Shown here: piece by piece, positions 42,516 through 52,332 of the stretch
Numbering within the stretch: the stretch's first letter is position 1
Layout of the letters: every line of letters begins with the position of its first letter
Source: Aphrocallistes beatrix
Lineage: Eukaryota > Porifera > Hexactinellida > Sceptrulophora > Aphrocallistidae
Length of the DNA: 64,000 bases
NCBI GenBank assembly: GCA_963281255.1
Contig: OY725496.1
Coordinates: 4,131,723 to 4,195,722 of the forward strand
Direction: 5' to 3'
The notes under the pieces: generated by a model
Databases searched by the model: none
The model's input: only the letters and a program-made list of their open reading frames with translations
Told to the model about the DNA's origin: nothing
Made by a program: the position numbers and the translations under genes

Positions 42516-43886
42516 ATGGATAGCACCTTAAGTGAGGAGAGTCTGCAGTGCTTGCTGAAGAGAGGAGAAGAGAAACTGGTGCGGGTACAGGAGGGAATAG
42601 AGGAGCACAGGAAGAAGTTGTCTAGGTATAGGGTAGAGGAACAGGAACTCAAATTGAAGATTGAGAGTACATTTATTAAAATTTTCAAAACAGTTGAAGC
42701 AAGGAAGAAGATTTGCGTTCACAAGGTGGATCAGATTTACCAGCCAACCATCCACAAACTTGAGAGCATGATCTGCTATTTGGAGAAGCAGACCCACACG
42801 CTAGAGAAGTTGTGTGAGGATGCGAAACAACCGAGGACAGTCTCTTACAACGTGGAGACTGTGGAAACGGAAGTAGAACGCATTCATCATGAGGTGCGCA
42901 GACAGAGAAACACATTCCACACAATACTCTCTGACAACACAGAGTTCGGTTCCATTCAGCTGCCATCTGTCAAATTCTCCATCCACACACACACTGACTA
43001 CGTGCTACAGCATCTGGGTACGATCACCCAGGAGTCTGTGGTCGAGCGTGTGGAGATAGGTCGGCAGATAAAAGAGGTTAGGTTAGACTCTGTCTATTCC
43101 ATTGACTCGCACTGTCTCTCACTAGCCATATTCAAGCCAGGCAGTATGCAGATACGTAGCGGTAAGATTTACGTTATCAACGAATATGACAAGTCACTCT
43201 GTGTTATTTCTAACCAGGGGAAGTTACTGAACGCATTCTCGTTCGCTAAATACGTACCGGATGATAGCTCACGACAAGACCTCGCGGTTAATGACAAGTT
43301 TCTCTTCCTTTCCGTCTGGAAGAAGGACTGTATAATCGCGTTTGGACATGATGGCTTGTTTTACAAGGAAGTTATCAAGCTCACGCCAGGGATCGAGTTA
43401 AAATCCCCTTACAGCATGAGTGTGACGTCATCTCAGCAGCTGGTGATAGCAGACAGGAAGAATAAGCGGGTTCTCGTGTGCTATCCTGACCTCAATGGAG
43501 CGATTCGCGCCATCATGAATCCTAGCATCAAAGTAATCACGCACCTCGACGTAACGAAGGAGGACAATATCCTGCTAGTCAGCGACAGCCGTGAGGGTTC
43601 TAATCCGATCGAATTCCAACTGTACAACCTCAGTGGCCAACTCTTGTCCGTAATGTTCCCGAACACTCCACACATAATACAAGGCCTAGCTGTATCCTTC
43701 GTTAAGCACATCATCCTGACTTGTGGTAGTGGGAATGCGATTTTCATCTACAACACTGCTCAGGCTTATGCTCTCCAACTGCCACTGGCAAAGGCGACCT
43801 GTGTACGTCATATGTCAGAGAAATACTTATTTGTCTCATGTCTCAACCGAATCATTGTGTACGATCTAGAGAACATATTAAAGTAG
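42516..43886 (+). CDS. TRIM-like coiled-coil NHL/beta-propeller protein without RING or B-box
   Basis: The 456-residue single-exon protein has a coiled coil at residues about 5-135 (LLKRGEEKLVRVQEGIEEHR, then a long Glu/Lys-rich helix). A short linker follows, then a propeller from about 200 to the end with degenerate NHL blades, for example SPYSMSVTSSQQLVIADRKNKRVLV. The architecture matches the nested 12880-14097 protein but the sequence is clearly different. The propeller is more diverged, closer to general six-bladed TRIM-like sensors of lower metazoans. The upstream GTG at 42504 is not used as a start; ATG 42516 is. The function is unknown. Confidence 0.8.
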   Translation: MDSTLSEESLQCLLKRGEEKLVRVQEGIEEHRKKLSRYRVEEQELKLKIESTFIKIFKTVEARKKICVHKVDQIYQPTIHKLESMICYLEKQTHTLEKLCEDAKQPRTVSYNVETVETEVERIHHEVRRQRNTFHTILSDNTEFGSIQLPSVKFSIHTHTDYVLQHLGTITQESVVERVEIGRQIKEVRLDSVYSIDSHCLSLAIFKPGSMQIRSGKIYVINEYDKSLCVISNQGKLLNAFSFAKYVPDDSSRQDLAVNDKFLFLSVWKKDCIIAFGHDGLFYKEVIKLTPGIELKSPYSMSVTSSQQLVIADRKNKRVLVCYPDLNGAIRAIMNPSIKVITHLDVTKEDNILLVSDSREGSNPIEFQLYNLSGQLLSVMFPNTPHIIQGLAVSFVKHIILTCGSGNAIFIYNTAQAYALQLPLAKATCVRHMSEKYLFVSCLNRIIVYDLENILK

Positions 43887-44830
43887 CTCCCCTCTTAGTT
43901 CACTTAAACAGTCTCACTTCCAACATTTGTATCTATATTTGCAATGAAATTGAATAGTTCCTTATTGTCATTATTATTATTTATAGAAACAAATGAACCT
44001 AAAAACAATCCTCATTATGTGTAATAGAATCAATACGATTTTCTGTGTAAACCGACTGGGACTGAATCAACGAGGCAGTTTAATAGATCTATCATTTTAT
44101 AATCCATATTTTGAGACTTCTTTAAAATCAGAATTTATGTAGAATTGCAAACAAGCGCACTAGGATTGCTAGCGCTGCGCGGCTAGCGAACACTTGAGTC
44201 ACCCCACGGGCGCCTGAGGATATATTTCATCCTTTTTTGTCCTTTTTCGTCCCCTTTTTCGCCTCGACTTGCTTTCAACGGTTGGCCTGGGGTTATAAAG
44301 TAAACAAATCTCAAAAAAATTGCTAGACTTTTCAATTGTTGACCTGGGGTATTTAGGTGTGTAGATTCCAAATACCATATTTTCGAAACTTAATTTTTTG
44401 TTTATTTCCGTCCACTTTTTGAACCTTTGAGTCATGACTGATCAAACTTGTAATTTGAAAAACATTTTGGAGGGGAAATATTTTGAAATTAATATTTGCT
44501 AATATTGATTTGTATTCATGTTGCTGGTTGATTACAGCATATTTTTATTAATTAACCTCTTGTAATTTAGGGTGTTGAGTAAGAGATATCATCACAGGTT
44601 ATTTACAATGTACACTAAATTTACCTAGCACTAAAAATATCATAGATTCGACATTGTGATACTACGCAATACAATTATTTATTCGTGTTGTAAATTTTCC
44701 TAAGATAACTAATAAAGGATTGAGATTCCAGATGTCGATTTTTATTCAGTATAAGTAGTGCAGAAATGTCATAGTTTTGAAATCCCAAATTTAATAATTT
44801 CCTAGAGTTTGTTATTTAGTTTCTTTGAAG
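43887..44830. other. Spacer with a short imperfect duplication
   Basis: This is about 940 bp between two same-strand genes. Around 44274-44350 two related units (TTTCAACGGTTGGCCTGGGG and, about 60 nt later, TTTTCAATTGTTGACCTGGGG) form an imperfect tandem duplication. GCTAGCGCTGCGCGGCTAGC at about 44168 is a near-palindrome. There is no ORF with a credible start. A TTTAG acceptor-like site lies 11 nt before the next ATG. Confidence 0.5.
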
Positions 44831-46612
44831 ATGGAGGACATTAATTCTATTGAACTTCGTGTTTCCACACCTTATGTTCTTCATAAACCGGAGAAGAGCC
44901 AAAAGAAACAGAACAAGGTAGTGGAATTTATCTCGCGATGGTATCCGTTTTTCGCTACACTTTTTCTTTTCAAAGGAATATTCTACGTGCTTTCTATTTT
45001 ATTTTTAATGCATTTATTTATATTTTTTACTCTGGAATTTCTTTTCAATTACGGCGATCTCAGCAAGTATCGTCTTTTTAATTACATAAAAGGTCCCTCT
45101 TCAGGCCATGCCTTCTACTCCCTGTCCTTCGTTTTCAGTCCGATATTCGGTGTCCTCGCAGACCGTTATATAGGCCGATACAAGATAATCAGCTTTGGGA
45201 TGATCACTCTATTCGTTTCGTCTTGTGCCTTCATCCTGTTTTTCCTCACAACACATCACATTCACGTGGGAATAGAGACTGAACCGTATACGATAGGTTT
45301 TTCAATAATTATTACCTTCTATGTCATCGGACTATCGTCTCTTCTCCCCCTCCTTCTTCCTTATGGTGTAGACCAGATGGAGGGTGCTAGCGAGCAAAGT
45401 CTGAAATCCTATTTCACTTGGTTTTTCGGGGTACTCAACCTGAGCGCTTTCTTTTCCTACTTGTATTATGTGGGGTTCACAGACGTTCAGGGGATCAGTT
45501 TGTACCATATAGACAAGAAGAATCTGAACCACATTGTGTATATACTGATAACAGGATCTCTAGTGGGCACTTTCGCTGTCTTCATCGCGATTGTACTCCA
45601 CAAATTCCTAATTGAAACCAAGAGGCTTATTGCGTATTCTCCATCAGGAGATCCTTTGGGGATGATCTGGAGAATCACTCTAGGAGCTTTTCGGAAATAT
45701 TCCCTGAGAAAACAACCGAGCGTTGTCCGACAGATGCAGTATTTCGAAGGATCCCAGAAGTTGTTAGATTTCGCAAAGACTGATGATTTGAATACGTTTG
45801 AGCACGTTGAAAATGTCAAAACTTTTTTTCGAATAATTCCATTGCTTTTGGCTCTCATTCCTTACTTTGCCGTTACTACCATTTCCACGGGTTCGTACAT
45901 TGAGCAGAACATTTACTTATTCGACCGTTTCGAAGATGCGACCGTCATTCCACAACTGATCGACCCCCTGACGATCATCATTCTTGTCCTGATATTTGAA
46001 TTTAATCCTGTGAAAAAGAGATTCAAGTTTTCAAGTATCCTCCAGCGAGTATACATCGGGGTGCTGTTTGCGCTAGCCAGTCTCATCTGCTCTACAATCG
46101 TCGAGTTTATAAGCACTTTCGTCAATAATCCCCTTCCCACTGATCACACTACTCCACTGATCAATATCACCAGTCCCCTCCTTCACCCTGACAGAACAGT
46201 TGATAATGTGAAACTATTGCTTTTCAAAATCACTTTTCAAATCCCACAATTCTTATTGATGGGAATCTCCGAATTTCTCGCAGTCATTGGGACATTTGAA
46301 TTCATCTATGCCCAATCTCCTCAGGAAATGAAATGTTTCATATACGGGCTATTCCAGTGCATCCGAGGGTTGGGTTTCTTAACTCCGTTTATCGTCCACA
46401 AGATCATCCAAGCTTCAACGTGTAGATGTGCCTTGTGTACATGTGATACATGTGCTACTTACAATTATCTATGCAAGAATAAACCTACAATGGTTGCTTA
46501 CACCTACTTAGTCGGCTCTGTTCTCTTCACTGTCTATGTTGTAGCACTGGCATTCTTCTTCAAGAACTACAAGAAACGGCAGAGACAGCCACGAGAAGTC
46601 TGGTATCAATAA
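44831..46612 (+). CDS. Proton-coupled oligopeptide transporter (POT/SLC15 family)
   Basis: The 593-residue protein is a membrane transporter moving di- and tripeptides or histidine with protons. About 12 hydrophobic helices are visible. Family landmarks include FYSLSFVFSPIFGVLADRYI (the loop between helices 2 and 3 with Asp-Arg-Tyr), GVDQ, and the C-terminal LLMGISEFLAVIGTFEFIYAQSP followed by EMKCFIYGLFQCIRGLG, which matches the PTR2-type signature. A Cys-rich external loop (TCRCALCTCDTCATYNYLC) is unusual. The N-terminal helix is preceded by about 30 hydrophilic residues. It is closest in feel to the SLC15A3/A4 branch, which is not certain. It is a single exon, and ATG 44831 follows a TTG at 44825. 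Confidence 0.88.
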   Translation: MEDINSIELRVSTPYVLHKPEKSQKKQNKVVEFISRWYPFFATLFLFKGIFYVLSILFLMHLFIFFTLEFLFNYGDLSKYRLFNYIKGPSSGHAFYSLSFVFSPIFGVLADRYIGRYKIISFGMITLFVSSCAFILFFLTTHHIHVGIETEPYTIGFSIIITFYVIGLSSLLPLLLPYGVDQMEGASEQSLKSYFTWFFGVLNLSAFFSYLYYVGFTDVQGISLYHIDKKNLNHIVYILITGSLVGTFAVFIAIVLHKFLIETKRLIAYSPSGDPLGMIWRITLGAFRKYSLRKQPSVVRQMQYFEGSQKLLDFAKTDDLNTFEHVENVKTFFRIIPLLLALIPYFAVTTISTGSYIEQNIYLFDRFEDATVIPQLIDPLTIIILVLIFEFNPVKKRFKFSSILQRVYIGVLFALASLICSTIVEFISTFVNNPLPTDHTTPLINITSPLLHPDRTVDNVKLLLFKITFQIPQFLLMGISEFLAVIGTFEFIYAQSPQEMKCFIYGLFQCIRGLGFLTPFIVHKIIQASTCRCALCTCDTCATYNYLCKNKPTMVAYTYLVGSVLFTVYVVALAFFFKNYKKRQRQPREVWYQ

Positions 46613-47110
46613 GTTTATTTTTACTGTCTATTTGTACCAGTGTACTTTTATATATATTTCTCTGCATGGACTATACTGGAACAATATTTATTGGTTTGTA
46701 TATTTTGCTTTAATGCTTTTAACCCCGTAGCCATGAAGCAACTTCCTTGATCTGATTGTAATTACGGATCCTGTTATTAAATTATTCTAACTACCTCGCT
46801 TGGTTTATGTAATATGGAAAAGGGGGACTGTATTTTCGTAATTGATATTACTTCATTACTTGTTAGTTGAAAACGACAAAATGCCATTTAGGAGAATTTG
46901 TTACACATACAGCTGCAATCAATATATTTGTTGTCATTTCCCCCCCAAAAGCTCCTGTGTAGCTATTGCAAGTAAACTGAAACAAGTAACAACATTGGTC
47001 TTGTTTGAACCAGTTCTTACACTGCATCACACTGCGTCATACTCCCTATAGTATATCACTATCTCCTCCCTAATGCCGTCTTAACATAATTATTAGCTCT
47101 TCCAGTAGAG
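46613..47110. other. Intergenic spacer before MCM5
   Basis: This is about 500 bp of noncoding DNA. The ORF at 46842-47051 has no ATG and no recognisable content. CCAG occurs 5 nt before the MCM5 ATG. Confidence 0.45.
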
Positions 47111-49309
47111 ATGATTGGATTTGATCAACCAGGCATCTTCGTTAGCGACCCGTTCACTACAGATGAACCAATGCCCCAGCAGCTCCACATCAACAAGGTT
47201 GCGGCCGTAAAGCGATTCAAGGAGTTTTTCAGGAAGTTCCACGACGAGAGCAACCAGTACACCTACCGAGACCAATTGAAGCGGCACTACACCGTCCACG
47301 ATTACTGGGTGGAGGTGGAGATAGAGGATCTGAGTAGTTTCGATGAACAGCTAGCTGACAGTCTCATCAAACTCCCGGCCGAGTACCTTCCTCTGTTTGA
47401 GGAGGCTGCCACTGACATGGCTGACGAGCTCACACGTCCCCGTCCCCCCGAAGACGAGGCGGTGCAACAGGTACAAGTCACACTCGAATGGCAAGCCAAC
47501 CCCCTCCAAATCCGACAGCTCAAGTCTACACAAATGTCCCGCCTGGTCCGAGTTCCTGGAATCATCGTGAACTGCTCAGGAATCAGATCTAAAGCCACGA
47601 ATATCACGATTCGCTGCCAAGGCTGCCACAACACAGTCCCTAACATCCCCGTCAAACCGGGGTTCGAAGGGTACTCCCTCCCTCGCACCTGCCCGAGCAA
47701 TGCTGTATCCGGGCGCGACAAGTGTCCTGTGGACCCATTCATCATCGTCCCGGACAAGTGCCGCTGTGTGGACTACCAGTTGTTGAAGCTGCAGGAGAGT
47801 CCGGACGCCGTACCCACCGGGGAGATGCCCCGCCACATGCAGGCCTTCTGTGATCGCTACCTCACCGAGCGAGTCGTTCCCGGGAACAAAGTCATCCTCC
47901 TGGCGATCTTCTCCATCCGGCGCCTGGGCGGGCAAGCCCCGCGCAGCCAGCAGATGGGGGTGGGGCTGAGGAAGCCCTACCTCCGCGTGGTGGGGGTGAC
48001 TGTGAGTACGGAGGGGTCAGGAAGGGTCACAATTGGCGACTCTTTCACACCTCAAGAGGAAGATGAGTTCCGTAATCTGTCAGCTCGTCCCGACGTGTAT
48101 GAGCTCATTTCCCGTAGCATCGCTCCTTCCATATTTGGAAGTGTGGATATCAAGAAGGCTATCGCTTGCCAGCTGTTCGGAGGGTCCAGGAAACGCCTGC
48201 CAGACGGCCTGCCCCGCAGAGGAGACATCAACCTGCTCCTCCTGGGGGACCCTGGAACCGCCAAGAGCCAGCTGCTCAAGTTCGTGGAGAAGGTCTCTCC
48301 GATCGCTGTCTACACCAGCGGAAAAGGTAGCAGCGCTGCCGGCCTGACTGCCTCTGTGATCCGAGACCCTACCTCCCGCGGGTTCGTGATCGAGGGCGGA
48401 GCTATGGTGCTGGCAGATGGGGGGATAGTCTGCATCGACGAGTTCGATAAGATGCGAGAGGACGACAGGGTGGCTATCCACGAAGCCATGGAGCAGCAAA
48501 CCATCTCCATCGCTAAGGCTGGCATCACCACGACACTCAACTCCCGCTGTGCAGTGCTGGCTGCAGCCAACTCCGTGTTCGGGCGCTGGGATGATTCGAA
48601 GGGAGACGCTAACATCGACTTTATGCCGACCATCCTGGCTCGGTTCGACATGATCTTCTTAGTGAAGGACGTGCACGACATGGCAAAGGACATGCACATG
48701 GCGAAACACGTCATGAAGGTGCATCTGAATGCTATCATGACGGATGAGACGGTGGAGGGGGAACTCCCGCTACAGACGCTTAAACGGTTTGTGGCGTTCA
48801 CGCGGGTGAAGTGCGGGCCTCGCCTCTCGGAGGAGGGCGGGGAGAAGCTGAAGAACAGGTACGTGATGATGAGAGGAGGGGCCAAGGAGCAGGAACGGAG
48901 ATCTGAACGTAAGTCCGCTATTCCGATTACGGTAAGACAGCTGGAGGCCATCATTCGTATCTCCGAGTCTCTTGCCAAGATGTCCCTCCTGCCCTTCGCC
49001 ACCGAAGCTCACGTGGATGAGGCCCTGCGCCTCTTCCAGGTGTCTACACTTGACGCTGCCACTTCCGGGAGTCTGTCCGGGGTGGAGGGGTTCACGAATG
49101 AGGCGGACCAAGAGGAGATACGGCGAGTGGAGACACAGCTGAAGAGCAGGTTCCCAATTGGGTCCCAGGTGTCCGAGCAGAGGATCATCCAGGACTTCGT
49201 CCGACAGAAGTACAGTGAGAGGTCCGTGCAGTCCGTACTCAGTATCATGCTGAGACGAGGGGAGCTACAGCACAGGATGCAGAGGAAGGTTCTCTTCAGA
49301 GTTAGGTAG
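47111..49309 (+). CDS. MCM5: DNA replication licensing factor MCM5, single exon
   Basis: MCM5 is one of six subunits of the MCM2-7 helicase that unwinds origins. The 732-residue protein is full family length (human 734). The N-terminus starts with [15 protein letters not shown]4 zinc finger begins CQGCHNT (residues about 170-215). The AAA+ core has Walker [14 protein letters not shown], Walker B CIDEFDK, and sensor 1 around AAANSVFG. The arginine-finger motif reads ARFDMIF where other MCM5 proteins have SRFDMIF. The C-terminal winged helix ends [19 protein letters not shown]. It has no intron. It begins the dense plus-strand run that continues to the window end, with MORN2 only 199 bp downstream. 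Confidence 0.97.
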   Translation: MIGFDQPGIFVSDPFTTDEPMPQQLHINKVAAVKRFKEFFRKFHDESNQYTYRDQLKRHYTVHDYWVEVEIEDLSSFDEQLADSLIKLPAEYLPLFEEAATDMADELTRPRPPEDEAVQQVQVTLEWQANPLQIRQLKSTQMSRLVRVPGIIVNCSGIRSKATNITIRCQGCHNTVPNIPVKPGFEGYSLPRTCPSNAVSGRDKCPVDPFIIVPDKCRCVDYQLLKLQESPDAVPTGEMPRHMQAFCDRYLTERVVPGNKVILLAIFSIRRLGGQAPRSQQMGVGLRKPYLRVVGVTVSTEGSGRVTIGDSFTPQEEDEFRNLSARPDVYELISRSIAPSIFGSVDIKKAIACQLFGGSRKRLPDGLPRRGDINLLLLGDPGTAKSQLLKFVEKVSPIAVYTSGKGSSAAGLTASVIRDPTSRGFVIEGGAMVLADGGIVCIDEFDKMREDDRVAIHEAMEQQTISIAKAGITTTLNSRCAVLAAANSVFGRWDDSKGDANIDFMPTILARFDMIFLVKDVHDMAKDMHMAKHVMKVHLNAIMTDETVEGELPLQTLKRFVAFTRVKCGPRLSEEGGEKLKNRYVMMRGGAKEQERRSERKSAIPITVRQLEAIIRISESLAKMSLLPFATEAHVDEALRLFQVSTLDAATSGSLSGVEGFTNEADQEEIRRVETQLKSRFPIGSQVSEQRIIQDFVRQKYSERSVQSVLSIMLRRGELQHRMQRKVLFRVR

Positions 49310-49508
49310 ACTGGTACCAGCTCTGCTCAGTAGCTCTAGTGAGCTGTTCCTGTCAGAGATTAATTCCAGATTTATTGTATTGAAGATCATATTGGATCAT
49401 TTCTTTGAGATCATCAGACCTTCCCTCGATTAATTTAATATTAACGGATAGTCTGGGAAACTTCGCTGTGCTATAATGTTATTCAGACTAGGACAGATCT
49501 CATAGCAC

Positions 49509-49955
49509 ATGGCTCAGAAAGGTAGATCTCCTAAGGTGAAGGTGAAAGCAGCTGAGGAGCCTATCGTTCAGAACGGTGTATTCATATTCCCAAACGGAGA
49601 TGACTATAACGGGGACTTCGTGAAACGAGCGGACAAGTCCGTAGTGAGACAAGGTTCTGGAATGTACTCCTCTCAGTCAGGGTTCCAGCTGAGCGGGACA
49701 TGGACAGATGACAGACTGGTAGGACGCGGTGAGGCTACCTTCAAGTCTGGGGCTTCCTACCGAGGAGAGTTAACTGACAGCAAGTTCAGTGGAGAGGGGG
49801 CGTACACACACTCGAATGGGATGAAGCTGGAGGGCAAGTTCGAAGGGGACAGAGTGATAGGCCCTGTCGTGTTCACAGATAAGAACGGGTTGAAGTGGAG
49901 AGGAAACTTTGATGGGGAAAGAAATATTGAAACGTTGGAATTGGAATTAAACTGA
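49509..49955 (+). CDS. MORN2: MORN-repeat protein, MORN2-like
   Basis: The 148-residue single-exon protein has a basic N-terminus followed by four or five MORN-type units. These read GVFIFPNGDDYNGDF, GSGMYSSQSGFQLSGTW, GEATFKSGASYRGEL, GEGAYTHSNGMKLEGKF and GPVVFTDKNGLKWRGNF. MORN motifs bind membranes or scaffold cytoskeletal proteins. Size and architecture fit MORN2, a small protein linked to germ cells and phagocytosis in vertebrates, but small MORN proteins are hard to tell apart. It lies between MCM5 and CCDC157-like with short spacers on the same strand. Confidence 0.75.
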   Translation: MAQKGRSPKVKVKAAEEPIVQNGVFIFPNGDDYNGDFVKRADKSVVRQGSGMYSSQSGFQLSGTWTDDRLVGRGEATFKSGASYRGELTDSKFSGEGAYTHSNGMKLEGKFEGDRVIGPVVFTDKNGLKWRGNFDGERNIETLELELN

Positions 49956-50139
49956 TCACTTAGTTACCATCGCATAACGAATACAATAGTTAATTAATAG
50001 ACCGATTCGCCTGTCTATCCATCCATGCTCAGCTTTCTGATGTGATAAAGATTATTCAAATCAAAACTAACTCAAATAACGTGTTCGTTACATTCCTATA
50101 TCATCAATTCTATATTTTAATGTACCTAGGTAGTATTTT

Positions 50140-52164
50140 ATGACAGAATCACAGGTGAAGTTACTGCGATCAGAACTGTGCACCCTAGACGCTCTCCTTC
50201 CCAAGTTGAGCCAATCAGCTCGCGTCACTGCTCCCAGCATCTCCCAGTGCGTCTCTAGAGTGCACCCTACCAAGCTAGCGAGTGACGTCACCACTCCCCC
50301 TGACTCTGACTACATGTCGCTGCTAGAGCTGATAGTGGACAGGTTGCAGTACTTGATTCAGTGCAGCGCCTGTATCCTCGGGTCCCACTCCCCTCCCCTC
50401 TCTCTCTCCTCTGCCCTCAAGAAGTTCTCACAACTCCTCGCACCACCTGACACTGGGAGTGGGAGCATCTCAACACCTCCAGGCAACCCGGTCAACTCTC
50501 ACTCACACTCCCCTGCCTCGTTGCAGAACGGCTGCTCCATCGCTGTACAGACCTTTGAGACTGCCTTCACTAACTGCATGAACTGTACAGAGCTGCAAGA
50601 CGCGCTATTGCACGTAGCTTGTCTCTTCACTGAGAGCTTCCAGGGCACAGGCAAAGAGAGCCGTGTGGACCAATCCATCCTCTCCTCTCTCGACATTGAC
50701 TCCTCAGACCTCCTCCCAGCTCACAAGTGGGCGGGGCCCATGGAAGAAGATGTGGCAGCATTCTCCAACCACCTAGCGGAGTTACAGAGAAGGAGTGCAG
50801 AGAGTGAGCGGAATGTGAAGGAGCTGAGTTCTCGTCTCTTCAGCAAGAACTCGGAGCTGAGGGAGTTGCAGTTACAGCTGTCAGATGCGAAGAGTGAGCT
50901 TGTGAAGAGGAGCGGTATCCTGGAGGAGGAGTTGGGGAGGGTACGTGAGGAGGGAGTGAGGGAGAGACACACCCTCTCTGTTGAGAGGGAACAGGAACGA
51001 CTGAGAGCGGATCAGTTGAAGTCCCAGCTGAGTGAAGCGAGACAGGACATGGCTGCTAGCTCCACGACATCTATAAATACGGAGAGCAGACTGAGACAGA
51101 CAGAGAATGCTCTGAAGAAGAGAGAAGGAGAGGTAGAGGCAGGTCAGAGTTTGGTTAGTTGCCTGCGAGGCAAGTTAGAAGAGGTAGAGAGGGACCGAAA
51201 CAGTGCGAGAGAAGAGTTCGAAGCTAAAAGCGTAGCTGTTAAAAAGCTGGAAGTACAAACGAACTCGCTACGTCAGCACGAGTCCAAACTCCAGAGAAAG
51301 TGCGATTCATTGCTCCAGCAAGTCCTGGCCATGGAAGAGGAGCACTGCAGAGCACAGCAGGAGCTCGGGGAGAGTGAGAGCGAGAAGGAAGCGACTGAGA
51401 AAGAGCTGAGCGATAGAAGGAGTGAGATCAGAGGGCTTAGGAGTGAAATAGACCGACAGAAGCAGGCTGTAATGAAGCTTGAAGAGAATGAGAGTAGTAG
51501 CGCAGGGATGATAGAGCGACTCAGGGAGTCGCTGGAGACAGCTAGGGAGAAGGTGGAGGCAGCAGATGAGCGGTGCAGACTGCTCATGCGATTCTCTCAG
51601 CCGCAGCAGCTGTTTGACCCTGCGGAGACACGTGACTTGATAGCAGCTAACAGTCTGAAGATAATGCTGATTGAGGAGCAGAACTCTAAATTGAGACAGG
51701 AGAGCCTCGCTTCCTCTCTCAGTGGAGAGAGCGACTTCCGTCTCATATCCCCCGCCCCCCTCTGGCACATGCAAGACCTCACACGACTCAAACAGAAATA
51801 CTCTCAACTGGCCTTGTCACAGGGTCCCAGTCTCAGTCAAGTACAGCTGCCTTCCGCTGCTGGTACCCCTCCAAGCGACAAGTCACGCTCTGCTACCGAC
51901 CTGAGAGAGGAAGCCAGGAGTTCCAGGGCTAAGTCACGTGGCAGGTGCGGCCAGCTGTTAGAAGCTCTCTCTAGAGCGGGTGCGAGGTCGTGTGAGGACG
52001 TAGCTCAGGGCAATCGGGTAACACACGTCTGGTCTGAGCAGATGGACGCAGGCGCTATGAACGAGGCAGTGTCGGGGTTGGAACAGGTGCACACTTGTTA
52101 TGTTTGCGACCAGATGTTCCATGACCAATCTAGCCTCATTTTCCACTCCAGTCACTGCCATTAA
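50140..52164 (+). CDS. CCDC157: Long coiled-coil protein, CCDC157-like, with a C-terminal zinc finger
   Basis: The 674-residue single-exon protein has an N-terminal domain (residues 1-190) in which LLELIVDRLQYLIQCS and AVQTFETAFTNCMNCTELQDAL resemble vertebrate CCDC157. A coiled coil of about 270 residues follows (about 215-485), rich in Glu, Arg, Leu and Ser. A segment with CRLLMRFSQPQQLFDPAE matches the conserved CCDC157 C-terminal core. Vertebrate CCDC157 is linked to Golgi and sperm acrosome biogenesis. The last 30 residues contain CYVCDQMFHDQSSLIFHSSHCH, a C2H2/C-type zinc finger of the kind that binds ubiquitin in other coiled-coil proteins. I do not recall that finger in human CCDC157. 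The start is ATG 50140. It is 184 bp after MORN2 and 168 bp before NSMAF. Confidence 0.6.
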   Translation: MTESQVKLLRSELCTLDALLPKLSQSARVTAPSISQCVSRVHPTKLASDVTTPPDSDYMSLLELIVDRLQYLIQCSACILGSHSPPLSLSSALKKFSQLLAPPDTGSGSISTPPGNPVNSHSHSPASLQNGCSIAVQTFETAFTNCMNCTELQDALLHVACLFTESFQGTGKESRVDQSILSSLDIDSSDLLPAHKWAGPMEEDVAAFSNHLAELQRRSAESERNVKELSSRLFSKNSELRELQLQLSDAKSELVKRSGILEEELGRVREEGVRERHTLSVEREQERLRADQLKSQLSEARQDMAASSTTSINTESRLRQTENALKKREGEVEAGQSLVSCLRGKLEEVERDRNSAREEFEAKSVAVKKLEVQTNSLRQHESKLQRKCDSLLQQVLAMEEEHCRAQQELGESESEKEATEKELSDRRSEIRGLRSEIDRQKQAVMKLEENESSSAGMIERLRESLETAREKVEAADERCRLLMRFSQPQQLFDPAETRDLIAANSLKIMLIEEQNSKLRQESLASSLSGESDFRLISPAPLWHMQDLTRLKQKYSQLALSQGPSLSQVQLPSAAGTPPSDKSRSATDLREEARSSRAKSRGRCGQLLEALSRAGARSCEDVAQGNRVTHVWSEQMDAGAMNEAVSGLEQVHTCYVCDQMFHDQSSLIFHSSHCH

Positions 52165-52332
52165 CTTCTATTAACCAACTCGAAACGGTGGTAATGCTTA
52201 CACTTGTTGAAGTATAATTATGTAACACGCTACTGCTAATATGCCGTTTCTCTTTCATTTCCATTTCGTTTCTGTATCAATCTTAGCTCTGAGCCTTGAA
52301 ATAGCTCGCTCGCTCGCGACGTTTACACAGAG

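Noticed and set aside
48310..49002. 230-codon minus-strand ORF
   Set aside because: It is a shadow of MCM5 in the antisense frame, with no domain content.
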